NCBI GenBank assembly: GCA_964411125.1
Contig: CAYPJU010000001.1
Coordinates: 124,001 to 188,000 of the forward strand
DNA length: 64,000 nucleotides
Direction of reading: 5' to 3'
DNA from: JBFIHF01 sp964411125
GTDB lineage: Bacteria; Myxococcota_A; Bradymonadia; Bradymonadales; Bradymonadaceae
Of the stretch, positions 44,254 through 51,504 are shown piece after piece. The position numbers and the translations under genes are program-made. Numbering within the stretch: position 1 is the stretch's first letter; the number at the start of each line of letters is the position of its first letter. The notes beneath the pieces were generated by a model. The model saw only the letters and a program-made list of their open reading frames with translations, did not search any database and had not been told where the DNA came from.

Positions 44254-44982
44254 TCAGTCCTCGTCGCCGCCGACGACGAGCGCTCCTTCCGGGCTGGAAT
44301 TGCCCTGCGGTCCCCCTCCCATTCCGGAGCCCGACGCGCGTAGGAAGGTCGAGCGAAGATCGCCGAGGCCGCCGCCGCCGCCGCCGCCGCCGAGTCCGGG
44401 GATCGACAGCCCACCCGGGAGCTGCTGAGAGGACCCACCCGCCTTGCTCAGCGTCACGTCGGCCACCCCACCGTCGTTGAGGCGAGTCTTGTGTTCGACC
44501 GAGATGAAGTTGTCCATCTCGTAGCGCAGGGTGACCTTCGACCCGTCGACCCTTTCGCCACGAATCACGAACGGAGTGCGCCCCAGGCGCTCTTTTCCGA
44601 TGTAGACTGCGGCGCCCATCGGTTCGGAACGGATGGAGAACTTCGGCTGCTCGGCGAGGGGGACGGTCTCTTCTTCGGGCTCGGTGACCTCTGGTGCGAC
44701 GTACGCTTGCTGCACGGGCATCGGGGGTGGAGGTTGGTTCGCCTTCACCAGGTGCAACACGACGATTCCGACGATCACGATACCGGCCGTGGCGATGACA
44801 CCCCCCAGGATCAGGGTGTGAACACCAACGTCGCCGGGAGGATTCTCCGTCGCATTCCAGACGGTCGAGGGGGCCGAAGAGTCCGGCGGATAGTACTGGT
44901 CCGGCCGCGTGTCCTCGGCATGAGGAACGTCGACCATCGTCGGCGGCTCCTGTCGGCCGTGCGGGTACTGGTATTGCGACAT
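44254..44982 (-). CDS. PEGA-domain membrane protein, 242 aa
   Basis: ATG 44982, with GGAG eight bases upstream and 13 bp from the preceding stop. A cytoplasmic Pro/Tyr-rich segment (residues 1-50) precedes one transmembrane helix (about 58-78). The C-terminal half is a PEGA domain: FSIRSEPMGAAVYIGKERLG, then PFVIRGERVDGSKVTLRYEM, and VADVTLSKA. A Gly-rich tail (GGGGGGGGLGDL) ends the protein. Myxobacterial Ser/Thr kinases often carry such domains; here it is separate from a kinase. Confidence 0.85.
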   Translation of the reverse strand: MSQYQYPHGRQEPPTMVDVPHAEDTRPDQYYPPDSSAPSTVWNATENPPGDVGVHTLILGGVIATAGIVIVGIVVLHLVKANQPPPPMPVQQAYVAPEVTEPEEETVPLAEQPKFSIRSEPMGAAVYIGKERLGRTPFVIRGERVDGSKVTLRYEMDNFISVEHKTRLNDGGVADVTLSKAGGSSQQLPGGLSIPGLGGGGGGGGLGDLRSTFLRASGSGMGGGPQGNSSPEGALVVGGDED

Positions 44983-44995
44983 CGGTGGTTCTCCG

Positions 44996-46225
44996 TCACC
45001 TCGTGTCGATGCGAGCGATGGCCCTGCAAGCCGGGCCGTGCCCTCGGTCGCATCCAATCCTGTAATGCTCGCGCGCCTGAGAATATGCCTCGGAAGGCAT
45101 CGATCTCTTCAAGACTTTCAGCTTTTCGCACGCGATCGTGCGGCCGCCCGCGCATGCATAACGTAGCGCCGTGACCGCTGAACTCTCATCATAGTCGACT
45201 GAACCGGCTACGTACATCAAACCGAGATTTTCGCATCCCGCCGGGTCACCGTCGTCACACGAGCGCTGATAGATGACGGCGGCACGCTGCGGGTCTCGGG
45301 TCAGCCCCCCGACCCCGTCGCGGTAGCCGTGAGCGAGGTTGGTGCAGCCCCACGGATCTCCCAGGTCGCAGGCCCGGCGGGCGTAATCGAGTGCCTTCTC
45401 GGGGTCGGGGCGAAGGCCGCCGTGACCCTGGAAGTACGCGTGGGCGACGTTGCCGCACGACACCGTCTCCCCGAGCTCGCACGCTTCGGCGTAGTATTCG
45501 GTCGCCAGCCGCATGTCCTTCGAGACGCCCCCGCCGATCTCGTAGAGCCAGCCGAGCGAGCCACACGCGATTGGATCGCGTGCATCGCACGACTGGCGGT
45601 AGAGCTTCGCCGCACGTCGCAGGTCTTTCCGAGTGCCGAGACCATACTCCGTGAGCCACGCGAGATTGGTGCAGCCGTTCACGCTTCCGAGCGAGCACGC
45701 CTTGCCATAGTACTCCGCCGCGGCCTCGAAGTTCTGGGCCACCCCGAATCCCTTCCGGTGCAAGACGCCGAGGTTGTTGCATCCGTCCCCGTGCCCCAGG
45801 GAACAACCCATGCTGTAGAGTGCGGCAGCACGCGCCGCGTCACCTTCCACCCCTTCGCCGCGTTCGTACTGCCACCCGAGCCAGGTACACCCGGCCCCGT
45901 CGCCCGTTTCACACGCCCGCGCGTAATAGCGCGCCGACTCGACGGGATCGACGTCGTACTGCTCGTCCCCAAGGCGCGTACAGTCGGCGCCGTCGCACAT
46001 GATCTCGCGCGTCGCCGAGAGTTCGGCGCTGGGGGGAGCGTCCGGACGCGGCAGAGGGGTCGCGGCGGGGGGCGGACTGATCATCGGCGGAGGGGTCACC
46101 TCGTCGCTCGCGCACGCTCCCAGGAGCAGCGCGAAGAGGGTGAAAGCGCGAAGACTCGCCGCGAAACTCGATGCGGAGACCTCGTCGCGGCCTTCGCGGC
46201 ATGATGACGGCCACTCACTGCGCAT
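44996..46225 (-). CDS. SEL1-repeat lipoprotein, 409 aa
   Basis: ATG 46225 is the best start; the lipobox FALLLGAC is about 35 residues in, so the signal is long or the true start lies further in. The mature protein has about seven to nine SEL1 repeats of the type YYARACETGDGAGCTWLGWQ, each with Cys spaced for disulphide between helices: ACETGDGAGC, GCSLGHGDGC, ACSLGSVNGC, SCDARDPIAC, ACELGETVSC, ACDLGDPWGC and SCDDGDPAGC. These Cys-containing SEL1 forms occur in secreted proteins such as HcpA-type beta-lactamase-like proteins. Role: probably protein binding in the periplasm or at the surface. It leads the operon with PEGA, cyclase and WGR-like genes. Confidence 0.9.
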   Translation of the reverse strand: MRSEWPSSCREGRDEVSASSFAASLRAFTLFALLLGACASDEVTPPPMISPPPAATPLPRPDAPPSAELSATREIMCDGADCTRLGDEQYDVDPVESARYYARACETGDGAGCTWLGWQYERGEGVEGDAARAAALYSMGCSLGHGDGCNNLGVLHRKGFGVAQNFEAAAEYYGKACSLGSVNGCTNLAWLTEYGLGTRKDLRRAAKLYRQSCDARDPIACGSLGWLYEIGGGVSKDMRLATEYYAEACELGETVSCGNVAHAYFQGHGGLRPDPEKALDYARRACDLGDPWGCTNLAHGYRDGVGGLTRDPQRAAVIYQRSCDDGDPAGCENLGLMYVAGSVDYDESSAVTALRYACAGGRTIACEKLKVLKRSMPSEAYSQAREHYRIGCDRGHGPACRAIARIDTR

Positions 46226-46295
46226 GCTCCGAGAGTACCATCCCCAACTGTCGTGCCAAGACATCGGCGCGTCCGCGCTCCCCGCGGTTCCCAAG

Positions 46296-46325
46296 AAAAA
46301 TAAAAAGCTCGCCGACTGGCGAGCT
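46296..46325 (-). terminator. Rho-independent terminator (minus strand)
   Basis: On the minus strand AGCTCGCC/GGCGAGCT (46325-46306) with a 4-base loop precedes TTTTTATTTTT. It lies 25 bp after the stop of the 46350-46553 gene. Confidence 0.92.
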
Positions 46326-46349
46326 CGAGCGAAAGGCTGCCAGGTCGCT

Positions 46350-46553
46350 TCAGACCTCGCCGTCCTTCGTCTCTTTCGTTTCGGTTTCGTCCGATTTCTT
46401 CGTGTCGGCCGCTTCATCGGTCTCCGACGCCTCGGCGGTCATCACCGTTTCGTCGGCATCCGACTTGGCTTGCTTGTCACCTCCGCAGGCGAAAGCCGGG
46501 ACGGAGACGAGGAGGAAGGCCGAGCTGAAAATGACTGCGAGAACTTTGTTCAT
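46350..46553 (-). CDS. Small acidic exported protein, 67 aa
   Basis: ATG 46553 with AAGGAG 7 bases upstream. The N-terminus is a signal peptide ending PAFACGG; a Cys just after it may be a weak lipobox. The mature part is nearly all Glu/Asp/Lys/Thr (DETVMTAEASETDEAADTKK). Unstructured, function unknown. It has a strong terminator. Confidence 0.72.
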   Translation of the reverse strand: MNKVLAVIFSSAFLLVSVPAFACGGDKQAKSDADETVMTAEASETDEAADTKKSDETETKETKDGEV

Positions 46554-46676
46554 CGGTAACTCCTTGCTGGTTCGATGAAGGAAGGTAACGAAATCGCGTC
46601 GGGAACTCAAACGGTTCGCCACGGAGCGGAGATCGCTCTCGGGACGTCGACGGCCCGCGCCGGGCCTCGAGCTTCG

Positions 46677-46883
46677 TCAGTCGCTGCGCTCCGCTTCGGC
46701 CGGGGGAAAATCACCTTTTCCCTCCATGAAACAGCAGAAGAGGCGAAAACCCGCCAGCCCGAACAGGACCAGCCACGGGACCGGGCCTGCCGTGAGCGGT
46801 GCGGTACCCCCGCCTGCGAACGCGAGATCGGGGACTAGTTGCAATCCAAAAAACAGAATCAGTATGTCGGTTCGAATCATCAT
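46677..46883 (-). CDS. Small membrane protein, 68 aa
   Basis: ATG 46883 has GGGAGAGG five bases upstream. Two hydrophobic stretches (ILILFFGLQLVPDLAFAGGG and VPWLVLFGLAGFRLFCCFME) are seen, the second with a Cys pair. The short length and a Pro/Gly-rich centre give no family. It could be a chance frame; the ribosome site and composition favour a real gene. Confidence 0.5.
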   Translation of the reverse strand: MMIRTDILILFFGLQLVPDLAFAGGGTAPLTAGPVPWLVLFGLAGFRLFCCFMEGKGDFPPAEAERSD

Positions 46884-47103
46884 GGCGACCTCTCCCACTG
46901 AACATGATCACGGATCGTGCCATGTCAGTGCGGGGAGGGGCACGCACCCGCCATGTCGCGGAAGTGCCCGTCATTGTTGAGGGAGAGAGGGGCCTCCACT
47001 CACCGGCCGCGCCACTGCCCGACGCACGGCGTCCCCAGCGCGACAAGAATGTCCGAGCATGGAGCAGTTTCCGTCCGGTCGTCCCCGGTGGTATGGAGCA
47101 ACC

Positions 47104-47904
47104 GTGCAATGGACCTGGGACATCTACCCGGCGTTCGAGGTCGGTGGCCTCGTCGTGCGCTGGTACAGCGTCATCTTCGCGCTCGTCTTGCTCGTGGGGT
47201 GGATGCTGACTGTCTGGCAGTTCCTTCGCGGTGGACGCGAAGAGTCGGCTGCCAACTGGGTCGTCGGTCTCGGCATCGTCGGGACGTTCGTCGGCGGCCG
47301 CCTGGGCCACCTCTTGTTCTACGAGTTCGAGCGGTTTGTTGCCGACCCGACACTCTTCTTCGCCTTCCGCGAAGGCGGGGTGGCGAGCCACGGTGCCACG
47401 GTCGGGATTCTGCTCGCCTGCATCGTGTTCGCGAGGGGATGGAAGATCCCCTTCGCGGAGGTCACGGACCGGCTCACCCCCGCAGCTTGCGTCGGTGCGG
47501 CGTTCGTCCGTCTCGGAAACCTCTTCAACTCCGAGGTGGTCGGTCGGGCGACCGACCAGACCTGGGGGGTCAGGTTCCCGTACTACGACCATTCCTTCGT
47601 CGACGCTCCGTATCGACACCCGAGCCAGGTCTACGAGTTCGTCCTCGGTCTCGTCGTGTTCGCGATCGTGATGCTGGTGGACCGGCGCCTCGGGGAGTCA
47701 CGGCCGCGTGGGCTGATGACTGCGCTCTTTCTCGGGCTCTACTTCCCGGCGCGATTCGCCGTGGAGTTCGTGAAGGAGTACCAGGCCCTCGACCCCGACG
47801 CGCTCCTTACGATGGGGCAGTGGCTCTCGATAGCTCCGGCGTTGGCCGGTTGGGTCGCTCTCGTCTTCGTGTGGCGAAAGCACGTCAGCTCATCGCGCGG
47901 ATGA
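47104..47904 (+). CDS. lgt: Prolipoprotein diacylglyceryl transferase
   Basis: GTG 47104 is preferred because GGAG is five to six bases upstream and the N-terminus then fits the family; an ATG at 47059 would add 15 residues. The enzyme transfers diacylglyceryl from phosphatidylglycerol to the lipobox Cys of exported proteins. The protein has about seven transmembrane helices. Family motifs seen are GGVASHGATVG, FVRLGNLFNSEVVGRATD, YRHPSQVYEF and FAVEFVKEYQ followed by LLTMGQWLS. It is the enzyme that lipidates the many lipoproteins in this window. Its end overlaps the converging threonine dehydratase-like gene by 20 bp. Confidence 0.96.
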   Translation: MQWTWDIYPAFEVGGLVVRWYSVIFALVLLVGWMLTVWQFLRGGREESAANWVVGLGIVGTFVGGRLGHLLFYEFERFVADPTLFFAFREGGVASHGATVGILLACIVFARGWKIPFAEVTDRLTPAACVGAAFVRLGNLFNSEVVGRATDQTWGVRFPYYDHSFVDAPYRHPSQVYEFVLGLVVFAIVMLVDRRLGESRPRGLMTALFLGLYFPARFAVEFVKEYQALDPDALLTMGQWLSIAPALAGWVALVFVWRKHVSSSRG

Positions 47905-48811
47905 AGAGGTCGGGGTCGACGTTCCCGCCCGAGAGGAGGACGGCGACGTCGCCTCGCCCCTCCCGGAGGGCGGCTGCGAGCGGCGCGGCCCCCGAAGGCT
48001 CCAGGACGAGTCGAAGGTGTTGCGCTGCCCACCGCATCGCGGCGAGCATCTCGTCGTCGTCGACGAGCTCCACGCGATCGATCAGCTCTCTGTTCACGTT
48101 CCATGTCCACTCCCCGGGTCGTCGCACGCGGAGACCATCGGCGAGCGTCTCGGGAGGCGGCACCGCGACCCTCTCGCCGACGGCGAGGCTCCGCGCGGTG
48201 TCGTCTCCTTCCTTCGGTTCCACGCCGACGATCGCCGCTTTGGGGCGCAGATTGCGCATCACCGTACCGCACCCCGCCATCAGCCCCCCGCCGGAGACGG
48301 GGCAATAAAAGGCGGTGAGTTCGGCGGGCACGACGTCGCAGAGCTCCAACGCTGCCGTGCCTTGCCCCGACGCGACGAGCGGGTGGTCGTACGGGGGTAC
48401 GAGCGGCCAGCCGCGCTCCGCCGAGATTTCCTCGGCCCGCAGGCGACGCTCTTCGCTGTCGGGCCCTACCGTGACGATCTCTGCGCCGTCCTCTTCCACG
48501 CGCTGTCGTTTGAGTGGCGGCGCGTTCGACGGCATCACGATGGCCGCACGCATCCCGAGGACTCGCGCCGCTCGAGCCACCGCCTGCGCGTGATTTCCCG
48601 AACTGTGCGCGACCACCCCTTCTGCGTCGGGGAGCGTCAGCATCATGTTGAAGGCACCGCGAAGCTTGAACGCCCCGATCGGTTGCAGGCTCTCCGCCTT
48701 GGCCCAGATCGTCAGGCCCTCCCGAACCTCGTACCGCAGGGTCGGCGTCGCCTGGACGTACCCGGCGATGCGGCTGGCGGCGTCGCGAATCGTTTCAAGT
48801 CCGAACTCCAT
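47885..48811 (-). CDS. Threonine dehydratase/serine racemase-like PLP enzyme, 308 aa
   Basis: A fold-type II PLP enzyme. GAFKLRGA carries the PLP-binding Lys49, SSGNHAQAVA follows, and CPVSGGGLMAG is the phosphate-binding loop. Members deaminate threonine or serine, or racemise serine. There is no regulatory ACT domain, so a catabolic or racemase role is more likely than biosynthetic IlvA. It overlaps lgt tail-to-tail and the next membrane-protein gene by 17 bp (48795-48811). Confidence 0.9.
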   Translation of the reverse strand: MEFGLETIRDAASRIAGYVQATPTLRYEVREGLTIWAKAESLQPIGAFKLRGAFNMMLTLPDAEGVVAHSSGNHAQAVARAARVLGMRAAIVMPSNAPPLKRQRVEEDGAEIVTVGPDSEERRLRAEEISAERGWPLVPPYDHPLVASGQGTAALELCDVVPAELTAFYCPVSGGGLMAGCGTVMRNLRPKAAIVGVEPKEGDDTARSLAVGERVAVPPPETLADGLRVRRPGEWTWNVNRELIDRVELVDDDEMLAAMRWAAQHLRLVLEPSGAAPLAAALREGRGDVAVLLSGGNVDPDLFIRAMS

Positions 48812-49427
48812 CGGTCGTTTTTACCCCCACGCGGCTCGGAAGGACAGCCTCGGCTGCGGTCGACCACGCTTTCGTGAGGGCCGTCGGCGCGACGCCCGCT
48901 GCGGCGACGACGATCAGATGAGCGAACGCGAGTTCCGTCACCGCGAAGCCGAGCCGCGTAGCTCCGACGAGCACCACCGTTCCGACAAACACGAAGCCGC
49001 CCGCGGCGGCAGCGGCGTCGCGCCATGCCTGCCAACGGTCGGTGTCGCTCGGCAGTCGCCCGCCGGCCAGGATCGGGGCCCCCCACGCGGCGAGTCCGCA
49101 CATCGTCAGCACCGTCGTCACGAACCCCGCGGAGGCTGCGACCTCCGAGTGGAACGAACCGAAACGGGTCAGCCACACCATCGCGCCGACCGTTGCGGTC
49201 AATCGAGCAGCGGCGGTGATCCTGGCAGAGACGGCTCCCCACAGGCGCAGCGCGGTCAGGGAAGCGTTCGCCGCCCAGATCAGCAACGCCCCCAGGACGA
49301 GCGGCGCCGCAGTCGTCCCCATGACCGCGGTCCCAGCGAGCCCGAGCCACGTCCCGGCGCTCGCCAGGGCGGTCCATTCCCAGTGTGCTTGCGATGAAGG
49401 GCGAGTCGGGTTCGGGGAGGGTGGCAT
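48795..49427 (-). CDS. Hypothetical membrane protein, 210 aa
   Basis: ATG 49427 with GAGAGG 8 bases upstream. About five to six Ala/Val/Leu-rich hydrophobic helices fill the protein (ALASAGTWLGLAGTAVMGTT, LIWAANASLTALRLWGAV, VVAAAGVAPTAL). No motif is recognised. It overlaps the dehydratase gene, so they share an operon. Confidence 0.65.
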   Translation of the reverse strand: MPPSPNPTRPSSQAHWEWTALASAGTWLGLAGTAVMGTTAAPLVLGALLIWAANASLTALRLWGAVSARITAAARLTATVGAMVWLTRFGSFHSEVAASAGFVTTVLTMCGLAAWGAPILAGGRLPSDTDRWQAWRDAAAAAGGFVFVGTVVLVGATRLGFAVTELAFAHLIVVAAAGVAPTALTKAWSTAAEAVLPSRVGVKTTDGVRT

Positions 49428-49496
49428 GTCCAAATCCTCTCCGACCTTCGTGAATTGTTCGTCGAAGCGATGTGGATTTTATGTGAAAATAGACGA

Positions 49497-49859
49497 ATGG
49501 CCGACGACTCCGACGACGAAAAGCTGAGAGGGACGATCCCTTTCGAGGACGTCGAGATTCTCACGGACGGCGAATTCGACCCGGACGACCTCCTCGAATT
49601 CGTCGACGACGGTGGGGACGTAGCCGAGGCCACCGATCCGTTCCTCCCCGCCATGACTCGCCAGCACCCCGTCCCCGACGAACTCCTCTGGCGGTCGCGT
49701 CAGAATGACCAGTCGTGGGTGAAATCGTACGCCGTGGTCGGACGAAACGGCGTCCTACGGGTCAAGGCCGACCTATTCGATTTCCTCGAACCGGGCGAGC
49801 GCGTCGAGATTCGGCTGCGGCGTCTCAAACCGAAGACTACGAAACCCGACTCCGAATAG
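49497..49859 (+). CDS. Acidic hypothetical protein, 120 aa
   Basis: ATG 49497 begins MADDSDDEKLRGTIPFEDVE; an earlier TTG at 49455 would add 14 residues. The N-terminal half is strongly acidic. The C-terminal half (ELLWRSRQNDQSWVKSYAVV, then EPGERVEIRLRRLKPKT) is basic and beta-like. No family recognised. Confidence 0.65.
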   Translation: MADDSDDEKLRGTIPFEDVEILTDGEFDPDDLLEFVDDGGDVAEATDPFLPAMTRQHPVPDELLWRSRQNDQSWVKSYAVVGRNGVLRVKADLFDFLEPGERVEIRLRRLKPKTTKPDSE

Positions 49860-49913
49860 CTGCAACCGGCGGGCGGACGATCGTCGGAGTTTTGACTCGT
49901 CACTTCGTCCAAT

Positions 49914-49946
49914 CGTCAAAGCGTTGACGCCTCCCAGGGGGAGGCG
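49914..49946. promoter_or_regulatory. Two adjacent dyads before the SNase-like gene
   Basis: CGTCAA-N4-TTGACG (49914-49929) is followed immediately by CGCCTCCC/GGGAGGCG (49928-49946). The first shares its core with the dyad at 18916. The second is a strong hairpin without a T-run. They lie between genes, about 95 bp before ATG 50040, and might regulate it or close the upstream gene. Confidence 0.45.
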
Positions 49947-50039
49947 ACCGTGGAATGGGGATTTGCGGCCCTTTCGGCCCCCGAAGAACCGGCACGGTGG
50001 TTGCACTGTAACTTCGCAGCCAACATCCACGGAACTTCG

Positions 50040-50465
50040 ATGCCTCGCTCTCTCCTCGCTCTTCTGGTCTCCAGTTTCATCTTCACGCTGCCCGTCGCCG
50101 GTTTTGCCGACGACGTCGGGGACCAGGCGACCGGCAAGATCGAGAAGTTCGAGTCGGGCGAAGTCGTGGTCGTGAAGCTCGCCGACAGCAACGAGCGGGT
50201 GAAGGTGCGGGTGATCGGAATCGACTGCAGCAAGAAGTCGGCCAGTGCGGCCAAGCGAGTGGCCGCGACGGGCAAAGTCACGCTGCGTTCGGACAAGCCC
50301 TTTCTCCCTCTCGCTCAAGATCAGTTCGGACGTTACGTCGCGTACCTCGAGCTCGCCGACGGAAAGGACTACGGGCTCGAAATGCTCAAGTCGGGGCAGT
50401 GTTCCACCAACGAGTGGAAGTTTCCCCATCCGAAGCTGACGCAATACGCCTCCGCCTCGCGCTGA
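50040..50465 (+). CDS. Secreted SNase-like (thermonuclease family) protein, 141 aa
   Basis: ATG 50040 gives a signal peptide (MPRSLLALLVSSFIFTLPVA) cleaved after FA. The mature part follows the staphylococcal nuclease fold: VRVIGIDC, then GKVTLRSDK, DQFGRYVAYLELADGKDYGL and KFPHPKLTQYA at the end. In nucleases the catalytic site is Arg/Asp/Glu; here the Arg of VKVRVIGIDC is present, but a full set cannot be confirmed by eye. So it may be a nuclease or a non-catalytic SNase-like protein. Two dyads lie upstream. Confidence 0.8.
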   Translation: MPRSLLALLVSSFIFTLPVAGFADDVGDQATGKIEKFESGEVVVVKLADSNERVKVRVIGIDCSKKSASAAKRVAATGKVTLRSDKPFLPLAQDQFGRYVAYLELADGKDYGLEMLKSGQCSTNEWKFPHPKLTQYASASR

Positions 50466-50574
50466 ACCTCGGTCGACGGGTCGCGACATTCGTGGACGAG
50501 GTTCCAGCGGGTCTTCGACACCGATCCGCGCATTCGCTATCTTTTTGATAAGCGATTAGAAACCGAGGCCAGGT

Positions 50575-51471
50575 ATGGCAATTTCACCGAGGTCTTTCCT
50601 CCTCAACCCCGCACTGCTGCTCGCGACCTTGATTCTCGGGACGCTCCCGATTCTCGTCGTGACGATGGCTCCGTTTCCCCTCGAGTCCCTCTCGTTCTGG
50701 CAGGCCGTTCGATACGATTGCGACACGGTCCCGGGACACCCGGAGAGCTGGACCGAAGCGGCGTGGGAACACCACGTCGAATGCTTCCTCGATCAGAAGC
50801 GCTACCCGGAAGCGTACGCCGCGGCTGACGAAGGGCTCACGTGGTTTCCGAACTCCGCATCCCTGCTCAACTCGAAAGGATACGCGGCCGCGCGGGCGCA
50901 AGCGTTCGGAATCGCGGCGCTCGATTTCAAGACGGGGCTGCAGAGAACCGGCTCTCCTTCCGGTGTTTTCGAGAACAACCTCGCGTGGGTCGGGCTCTGG
51001 CAGCTCGAATCGCTGCCGCCCGAGCGCCGCGGCGAAGCCCTGTCCGTCGCGCGCTCCTACTATCGAAAGTCGCTCGCAAAGCGAACGACCTGCGCCAGTC
51101 TGCACACCGCGATGTTCGTGGAGTTCGCCGCGGCGACTCACTACCCCAGATCCACGGTGGCCTTTCGACGCGCGACCGCGACCTACGATGTCCTGCGCGA
51201 GGCGTATCTACCGTGCCGTGAACGGCTCGATCCGGCGCGAGAGGAGGTGGTCGAGGAGGTGATGTCGGCGGCGCTGATGCACTCGGCGATGCAGCGGATG
51301 AGGGGCACCCAGCCCGCGGATGCTACGGAGTGGTGGGATCGAGCGGTGAGAGCGGGGGCGTCGCAGACGATGTGCGCCCACGCTGTGCCGGTCGCATCGA
51401 CCCGTGCGGAGTGCACCCAACGCCTCGGACCTCACGTGGCCCGCGGTAGCCAATGGCCCGGGTTGGAATGA
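50575..51471 (+). CDS. TPR-like membrane-anchored protein, 298 aa
   Basis: One hydrophobic helix (about residues 13-30) anchors the protein. After it come helical repeats of TPR type (CFLDQKRYPEAYAAADEGLT, then NSKGYAAARAQAFGIAALDF and ARSYYRKSLAKRTTCASLHT). Several Cys lie in the periplasmic part. Function unknown. It is convergent with lhr. Confidence 0.68.
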   Translation: MAISPRSFLLNPALLLATLILGTLPILVVTMAPFPLESLSFWQAVRYDCDTVPGHPESWTEAAWEHHVECFLDQKRYPEAYAAADEGLTWFPNSASLLNSKGYAAARAQAFGIAALDFKTGLQRTGSPSGVFENNLAWVGLWQLESLPPERRGEALSVARSYYRKSLAKRTTCASLHTAMFVEFAAATHYPRSTVAFRRATATYDVLREAYLPCRERLDPAREEVVEEVMSAALMHSAMQRMRGTQPADATEWWDRAVRAGASQTMCAHAVPVASTRAECTQRLGPHVARGSQWPGLE

Positions 51472-51504
51472 CGCGGCCCCTGTTTGCCGCTCGACCCACC
51501 AGAA

